From: Chondrosia reniformis
Taxonomy: Eukaryota; Porifera; Demospongiae; Chondrillida; Chondrillidae
NCBI GenBank assembly: GCA_947172415.1
Contig: OX359195.1
Span: 1-64,000 of the forward strand
Direction: 5' to 3'
DNA: 64,000 nucleotides
Part shown: one piece after another, positions 57,171 through 64,000 of the stretch
Layout of the letters: the number at the start of each line of letters is the position of its first letter
How positions within the stretch are numbered: position 1 is the stretch's first letter
The notes under the pieces: generated by a model
Database searches by the model: none
Told to the model about the DNA's origin: nothing
Seen by the model: only the letters and a program-made list of their open reading frames with translations
Position numbers and translations under genes: made by a program

Positions 57171-57375
57171 CTGTGAATGCTGACACAAAGGTTTAGCTTC
57201 ACATCTCTCCATTTGAAAGAGTAACCCCCCTCAATGTACATTAAATTCTGGTATACACCAAGTATTAACTTTGTACGTACATTAACTTCGTATACCAGAA
57301 TTTAATGAACATTGAGGGGGGTTACTCTTTCAAATGGAGAGATGTGAAGCTAAACCTTTGTGTCAGCATTCACAG
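57171..57375. repeat. Inverted satellite junction
   Basis: Two 86-bp arms (57171-57256 and 57290-57375) are reverse complements with one mismatch seen, separated by 33 bp. The array switches from minus to plus orientation here. Confidence 0.9.
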
Positions 57376-59499
57376 TCATCTATTGAGAATGTCCAATAAG
57401 GTTTAGACATTTTGCTGGAAGTTTAAGTTTGCCCTATCTCTCACAATACATTAATTTTATACACCAGAATTTAATGTACATTGTAGGCTGTAACTCTTTC
57501 AAATGGAAAGATGTGAAGCTAAAAGTTTGTGGCAGCATTCACAGACATCTATAGAGCATGTCCAATGGTTTTTAGAAATTTTGATGGAACTTAAAATTTG
57601 CCCTATCTCTCACAATACATTAATTTTATATACCAGAATTTAATGTACATTGAGGGCTGTAACTCTTTCAAATGGAGAGACGTGAAGCTAAACCTTTGTG
57701 TCAGCATTCACAGACATCTATAGAGCATGTCCAATAAGTGTTTGACATTTTGCTGGAAGTTTAAATTTGCCCTATCTCTCACCATACATTAATTTTATAT
57801 ACCAGAATTTAATGTACATTGAGGGCTGTAACTCTTTCAAATGGAGAGACGTGAAGCTAAACCTTTGTGTCAGCATTCACAGACATCTATAGAGCATGTC
57901 CAATGGTTCTTAGAAATTTTGCTGGAACTTAAAATTTGCCATATCTCTCACCATACATTAATTTTATATACCAGAATTTAATGTACATTGAGGGCTGTAA
58001 CTCTTTCAAATGGAGAGACGTGAAGCTAAACCTTTGTGTCAGCATTCACAGACATCTATAGAGAATGTCCAATAAGTGTTTGACATTTTGCTGGAAGTTT
58101 AAATTTGCCCTATCTCTCACAATACATTAATTTTATATATATACCAGAATTTAATGTACATTGAGGGCTGTAACTCTTTCAAATGGAGAGATGTGAAGCT
58201 AAACCTTTGTGTCAGCATTCATAGACATCTATAGAGCATATCCAATAAGTTTTTGAGATATTGTTGGAAATTAATATTTGCCCTATATATTTCTCACTAT
58301 ACATTAACTTCGTATACCAGAATTTAATGTACATTGAGGGCTGTAACTCTTTCAAATGGAGAGATGTGAAGCTAAACCTTTGTGTCAGCATTCACAGACA
58401 TCTATAGAGCATGTCCAATGGGTTTTTGAAATTTTGCTGGAAGTTTAAATTTGCCCTATCTCTCACTATACATTAATTTATTATACCAGAATTTAATGTA
58501 CATTGAGGGCTGTAACTCTTTCAAAAGGAGAGATGTGAAGCTAAAACTTTGAATCAGCATTCACAGTCATCTATAGAGCATGTCCAATGGGTTTTTGAAA
58601 TTTTGCTGGAACTTAAAATTTGCCATATCTCTCACCATACATTAATTTTATATACCAGAATTTAATGTACATTGAAGGCTGTAACTCTTTCAAATGGAGA
58701 GATGTGAAGCTAAAACTTTGTGTCAGCATTCACATACATCTAAAGAGCATGTCCAATGGGCTTTTGAAATTTTGCTGGAACTTAAAATTTGCCATATCTC
58801 TCACCATACATTAATTTTATATACCAGAATTTAATGTACATTGAAGGCTGTAACTCTTTCAAATGGAGAGATGTGAAGCTAAAACTTTGTGTCAGCATTC
58901 ACAGTCATCTATAGAGCATGTCCAACGGGTTTTTGAAATTTTGCTGGAAATTAAAATTTTGCCCTATCTCTCACCATACATTAATTTTGTACACAAGAAT
59001 TTAATGTACATTGAAGGCTGTAACTCTTTCAAATGGAGAGATGTGAAGCTAAAACTTTGTGTCAGCATTCACAGTCATCTATAGAGAATGTCCAACGGGT
59101 TTTTGAAATTTTGCTGGAAATTAAAATTTTGCCCTATCTCTCACCATACATTAATTTTGTACACAAGAATTTAATGTACATTGAGGGCTGTAACTTTTTC
59201 AAATGGAGAGATATGAAGCTAAAACTTTGAGTCAGCATTCACAGATATCTATAGATCTTTTCCAATGAGTTTTTGAAATTTTGATGAAACTTAAAATTTG
59301 CCCTATCTCTCACTATACATTAACTTCGTATACCAAAATTTAATTTAATGTACATTGAGGGCGGTAACTCTAACAAAAGTAAAGTTATAAAGGTAAACCT
59401 TTTTGTCAGCATTCACAGACATCTATAAAGCATGTCCAATGAGTTTTGGAAAATTTTGATTTCTACATAAATTTGCCCTATCTCTCTCAATACATTAAC

Positions 59500-60560
59500 T
59501 AACCCTAATTGCGTAATACTATAAATGGCCGGCCTTGAGTAGGTGTAAGAGTGAAAATGCGGTACTTTATATATTTCTGAAAAAATAGAACTCTTTGAAA
59601 GATTTCTTATACATATGGATATGCACTCTGTAGTACTTGATTGTTGTTGAAGCAGTATCTATCCACATATATTATATGGATGTCGTTAAAGTGAAATTTT
59701 GCCGATCGACGGCTAACGAAACTCCAAAGAAAAAAAGTTGGACCATACCGAACGCTACCATCCACGACGCTCAGAGGCCGGGATCGGTGGTAACGCTCTG
59801 CCGAGTTGAGCTTTGGGTGTCACTTGCGTGAGAAGAACCAGTTCTTCTCGATATGGCCGACTCATATGAATCCTAAGATATCAGATGCCAATCCCACATT
59901 ACGTGGAACCCCCCCGAAATCCGGATTATTGGTGAGCACGTCTCTATGGCACCAACCGATTAGGAGACAGCTTCAGAGTCTAAGCGCTACCAACCTCTAT
60001 GGGAACCGCAACCACCATAGAGATGTGTCCAGGTAGGCCTACTTTATAAGGTTTTGCGCTTCTATTTAAACAAGAAAATTTCAAAAGGAAACGATTGTGG
60101 TTGGCGCAATTCCATACTTAAGAATAGGGTATTTGCGAGAAAAATGTAATCAAATTATATCAAGTTAATTCGGGATGAATACATCGTTCCAAGCCATTTT
60201 AAAGGTATATCCAGTATTCGTGGTTCATCTAGAAACTGGGAAAAATGGATAGAATCCTGTAAGTGTCTTGATTGGCGGAGGAGACCAACTTTTCTGGTCC
60301 CATGTAGAAACGATTTTAGCTAGAGGTGTTCCGATATGAACGTAAACTAGTATAACCAGCCACACTCAATCTCAATTACAGTAATAACGTAATGGCTACC
60401 TGTCTCTATGTAAAGACCTTCTGACAGCTGCGTTCTGGACTGTCCCTGCGTGTTTCTAGTTGCCCAATTCATGACAAAACATTTTAATTTGGTATGCCGA
60501 TAATTTGCATAATAGTATCGCACGATATATATGCTACACCATTTATGGTCGTATAGTAGA
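59500..60560. repeat. Non-satellite cassette within the higher-order repeat, copy 1
   Basis: About 1.06 kb of complex sequence interrupts the monomers. It holds a perfect hairpin (59830-59849, GAGAAGAAC-CA-GTTCTTCTC), tRNA-like motifs on the minus strand (GCGCTACCAAC at 59984-59994 read in reverse), a T7 run on the minus strand (59730-59736), and CTAACCCTAA at its left edge. No convincing protein. Confidence 0.75.
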
Positions 60561-62083
60561 AATTTAAGGTACATTAAAGTGCTGTAGTTCTGTTAAATGG
60601 AGAGATATGAAGCTGAAACATTGTGTAAGTATTCACAGAGATGTATGAAAGGCTTCCAAAGAATTTTGCAAATTTTCATTTCTACTCAAATTTGCCCTAT
60701 CTCTCAACATACATTAATTTATTATACCATAATTTAATGTACATTGAGGGCTGTAACTCTTTCAAAAGGAGAGATGTGAAGCTAAACCTTTGTGTCAGCA
60801 TTCACAGACATCTAAAGAGCATGTCCAATGGGTTTTTGAAATTTTGCTGGAAATTAAAATTTTGACCTATCTCTCACAATACATTAATTTTGTATACAAG
60901 AATTTAATGTACATTGAGGGTTGTAACTCTTTCAAATGGAGAGATGTGAAGCTAAACCTTTGTGTCAGCATTCATTGACATCTATAGAGCATAGCCAATA
61001 AGTTTTTGAGATATTGTTGGAAATTAATATTTGCCCTATATATTTCTCACTATACATTAACTTCGTATACCAGAATTTAATGTACATTGAGGGCTGTAAC
61101 TCTTTCAAATGGAGAGATGTGAAGCTAAACCTTTGTGTCAGCATTCACAGACATCTATAGAGCATGTCCAATGGGTTTTTGAAATTTTGCTGGAAGTTTA
61201 AATTTGCCCTATCTCTCACTATACATTAATTTATTATACCAGAATTTAATGTACATTGAGGGCTGTAACTCTTTCAAAAGGAGAGATGTGAAGCTAAAAC
61301 TTTGAATCAGCATTCACAGTCATCTATAGAGCATGTCCAATGGGCTTTTGAAATTTTGCTGGAACTTAAAATTTGCCATATCTCTCACCATACATTAATT
61401 TTATATACCAGAATTTAATGTACATTGAAGGCTGTAACTCTTTCAAATGGAGAGATGTGAAGCTAAAACTTTGTGTCAGCATTCACAGTCATCTATAGAG
61501 CATGTCCAACGGGTTTTTGAAATTTTGCTGGAAATTAAAATTTTGCCCTATCTCTCACCATACATTAATTTTGTACACAAGAATTTAATGTACATTGAAG
61601 GCTGTAACTCTTTCAAATGGAGAGATGTGAAGCTAAAACTTTGTGTCAGCATTCACAGTCATCTATAGAGAATGTCCAACGGGTTTTTGAAATTTTGCTG
61701 GAAATTAAAATTTTGCCCTATCTCTCACCATACATTAATTTTGTACACAAGAATTTAATGTACATTGAGGGCTGTAACTTTTTCAAATGGAGAGATATGA
61801 AGCTAAAACTTTGAGTCAGCATTCACAGATATCTATAGATCTTTTCCAATGAGTTTTTGAAATTTTGATGAAACTTAAAATTTGCCCTATCTCTCACTAT
61901 ACATTAACTTCGTATACCAAAATTTAATTTAATGTACATTGAGGGCGGTAACTCTAACAAAAGTAAAGTTATAAAGGTAAACCTTTTTGTCAGCATTCAC
62001 AGACATCTATAAAGCATGTCCAATGAGTTTTGGAAAATTTTGATTTCTACATAAATTTGCCCTATCTCTCTCAATACATTAAC

Positions 62084-63144
62084 TAACCCTAATTGCGTAA
62101 TACTATAAATGGCCGGCCTTGAGTAGGTGTAAGAGTGAAAATGCGGTACTTTATATATTTCTGAAAAAATAGAACTCTTTGAAAGATTTCTTATACATAT
62201 GGATATGCACTCTGTAGTACTTGATTGTTGTTGAAGCAGTATCTATCCACATATATTATATGGATGTCGTTAAAGTGAAATTTTGCCGATCGACGGCTAA
62301 CGAAACTCCAAAGAAAAAAAGTTGGACCATACCGAACGCTACCATCCACGACGCTCAGAGGCCGGGATCGGTGGTAACGCTCTGCCGAGTTGAGCTTTGG
62401 GTGTCACTTGCGTGAGAAGAACCAGTTCTTCTCGATATGGCCGACTCATATGAATCCTAAGATATCAGATGCCAATCCCACATTACGTGGAACCCCCCCG
62501 AAATCCGGATTATTGGTGAGCACGTCTCTATGGCACCAACCGATTAGGAGACAGCTTCAGAGTCTAAGCGCTACCAACCTCTATGGGAACCGCAACCACC
62601 ATAGAGATGTGTCCAGGTAGGCCTACTTTATAAGGTTTTGCGCTTCTATTTAAACAAGAAAATTTCAAAAGGAAACGATTGTGGTTGGCGCAATTCCATA
62701 CTTAAGAATAGGGTATTTGCGAGAAAAATGTAATCAAATTATATCAAGTTAATTCGGGATGAATACATCGTTCCAAGCCATTTTAAAGGTATATCCAGTA
62801 TTCGTGGTTCATCTAGAAACTGGGAAAAATGGATAGAATCCTGTAAGTGTCTTGATTGGCGGAGGAGACCAACTTTTCTGGTCCCATGTAGAAACGATTT
62901 TAGCTAGAGGTGTTCCGATATGAACGTAAACTAGTATAACCAGCCACACTCAATCTCAATTACAGTAATAACGTAATGGCTACCTGTCTCTATGTAAAGA
63001 CCTTCTGACAGCTGCGTTCTGGACTGTCCCTGCGTGTTTCTAGTTGCCCAATTCATGACAAAACATTTTAATTTGGTATGCCGATAATTTGCATAATAGT
63101 ATCGCACGATATATATGCTACACCATTTATGGTCGTATAGTAGA
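62084..63144. repeat. Non-satellite cassette, copy 2
   Basis: Repeats copy 1 at an offset of 2,584 bp with no difference noticed in the parts compared, including the hairpin (62414-62433) and A7 run (62314-62320). Confidence 0.8.
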
Positions 63145-64000
63145 AATTTAAGGTACATTAAAGTGCTGTAGTTCTGTTAAATGGAGAGATATGAAGCTGA
63201 AACATTGTGTAAGTATTCACAGAGATGTATGAAAGGCTTCCAAAGAATTTTGCAAATTTTCATTTCTACTCAAATTTGCCCTATCTCTCAACATACATTA
63301 ATTTATTATACCATAATTTAATGTACATTGAGGGCTGTAACTCTTTCAAAAGGAGAGATGTGAAGCTAAACCTTTGTGTCAGCATTCACAGACATCTAAA
63401 GAGCATGTCCAATGGGTTTTTGAAATTTTGCTGGAAATTAAAATTTTGACCTATCTCTCACAATACATTAATTTTGTATACAAGAATTTAATGTACATTG
63501 AGGGTTGTAACTCTTTCAAATGGAGAGATGTGAAGCTAAACCTTTGTGTCAGCATTCATTGACATCTATAGAGCATATCCAATAAGTTTTTGAGATATTG
63601 TTGGAAATTAATATTTGCCCTATATATTTCTCACTATACATTAACTTCGTATACCAGAATTTAATGTACATTGAGGGCTGTAACTCTTTCAAATGGAGAG
63701 ATGTGAAGCTAAACCTTTGTGTCAGCATTCACAGACATCTATAGAGCATGTCCAATGGGTTTTTGAAATTTTGCTGGAAGTTTAAATTTGCCCTATCTCT
63801 CACTATACATTAATTTATTATACCAGAATTTAATGTACATTGAGGGCTGTAACTCTTTCAAATGGAGAGACATGAAGCTAAACCTTTGTGTCAGCATTCA
63901 CAGACATCTATAGAGTATGTCCAATGGGTTTTTGAGATTTTGCTTGAACTTAATATTTGCCCTATCTCTCACAATACATTAATTTTATATACCAGAATTT

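Larger units (their letters stand above)
57376..64000. repeat. 170-bp satellite with 2,584-bp higher-order repeat
   Basis: Monomers contain AATTTAATGTACATTGAGGG, CTTTCAAATGGAGAGATGTG and GTGTCAGCATTCACAGACAT. Adjacent copies at 58859, 59029 and 59199 are exactly 170 bp apart. From about 58.2 kb the array forms a higher-order unit: landmarks at 58863, 59033, 59637, 59830 and 60641 recur exactly 2,584 bp later. The first unit has one extra monomer, and a third begins near 63570 and leaves the window. Short frames through monomers are not genes. Confidence 0.95.

Noticed and set aside
59499..59508. CTAACCCTAA resembling a telomerase RNA template
   Set aside because: Ten bases can arise by chance or from an interstitial telomere seed; no H/ACA or pseudoknot structure was recognised nearby.
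58620..63562. Repeated frames of 62-76 codons in the satellite
   Set aside because: Same peptide in successive monomers, interrupted by indels, no start context or splice signals.

Overview
The window reads as the left end of a metazoan chromosome. It opens with 1.3 kb of perfect CCCTAA/TTAGGG telomere. The genes are animal genes (vinculin, SRP19, a TRIM protein, an OSBPL10/11-like PH protein, a USP44/49-type deubiquitinase, UAP1), with many mostly short introns. The compact genes, short intergenic spaces and AT-rich spacers suggest a sponge or another early-branching animal, but that is inference. No prokaryotic features, rRNA genes, CRISPR arrays or intact transposons were found.

Layout. 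1-3180: telomere, a perfect 14-bp subtelomeric repeat, G-rich telomere-like sequence in the opposite orientation, and a degenerate GCATGTAG array. 3183-7049: a broken ZNF862/hAT-like zinc-finger fragment, a GT77-like glycosyltransferase, SRP19, a 333-bp pogo/Tigger-like MITE, and a relic first exon. 7368-12978: vinculin. 13124-16089: a TRIM protein. It is divergent from an OSBPL10/11-like PH gene (16210-17719) across a 120-bp shared promoter.

18-49 kb is a segmental-duplication field. It holds six paralogous minus-strand genes of about 525 codons (K1-K6). Each has a kinase-like C-terminal half (HMD...N and DFG motifs) and, more tentatively, a PD-(D/E)XK-like N-terminal half. Each is paired one-to-one with a TATA/CCAAT promoter and a 65-bp candidate first exon about 1.1-1.3 kb upstream. 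That exon's phase-2 donor matches a conserved acceptor inside each long reading frame. Copied along with them are the last vinculin exon (expanded in three places into a 33-bp coding-derived minisatellite), the TRIM first exon, and the OSBPL-like gene. The OSBPL-like copy in the ancestral position has a nonsense codon, while the two daughter copies look open. Short scars of OSBPL sequence mark deletion breakpoints.

49.3-56.6 kb returns to single-copy genes: a USP44/49-like deubiquitinase and UAP1, divergently transcribed from a 167-bp gap. Many of the larger introns carry tandem repeats abutting a splice site. In vinculin the repeat unit itself contains a copy of the 3' splice site. 57.1-64 kb is a 170-bp satellite with a head-to-head inversion at its edge and a 2,584-bp higher-order repeat, each copy carrying a 1.1-kb non-satellite cassette.

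The conserved genes form no single pathway. The striking feature is a recently amplified, subtelomeric multigene family with its own promoter and first exon, built by duplicating a segment that includes the end of vinculin and its neighbours. Coordinates of multi-exon genes span first to last coding base; exon joins are in the evidence.
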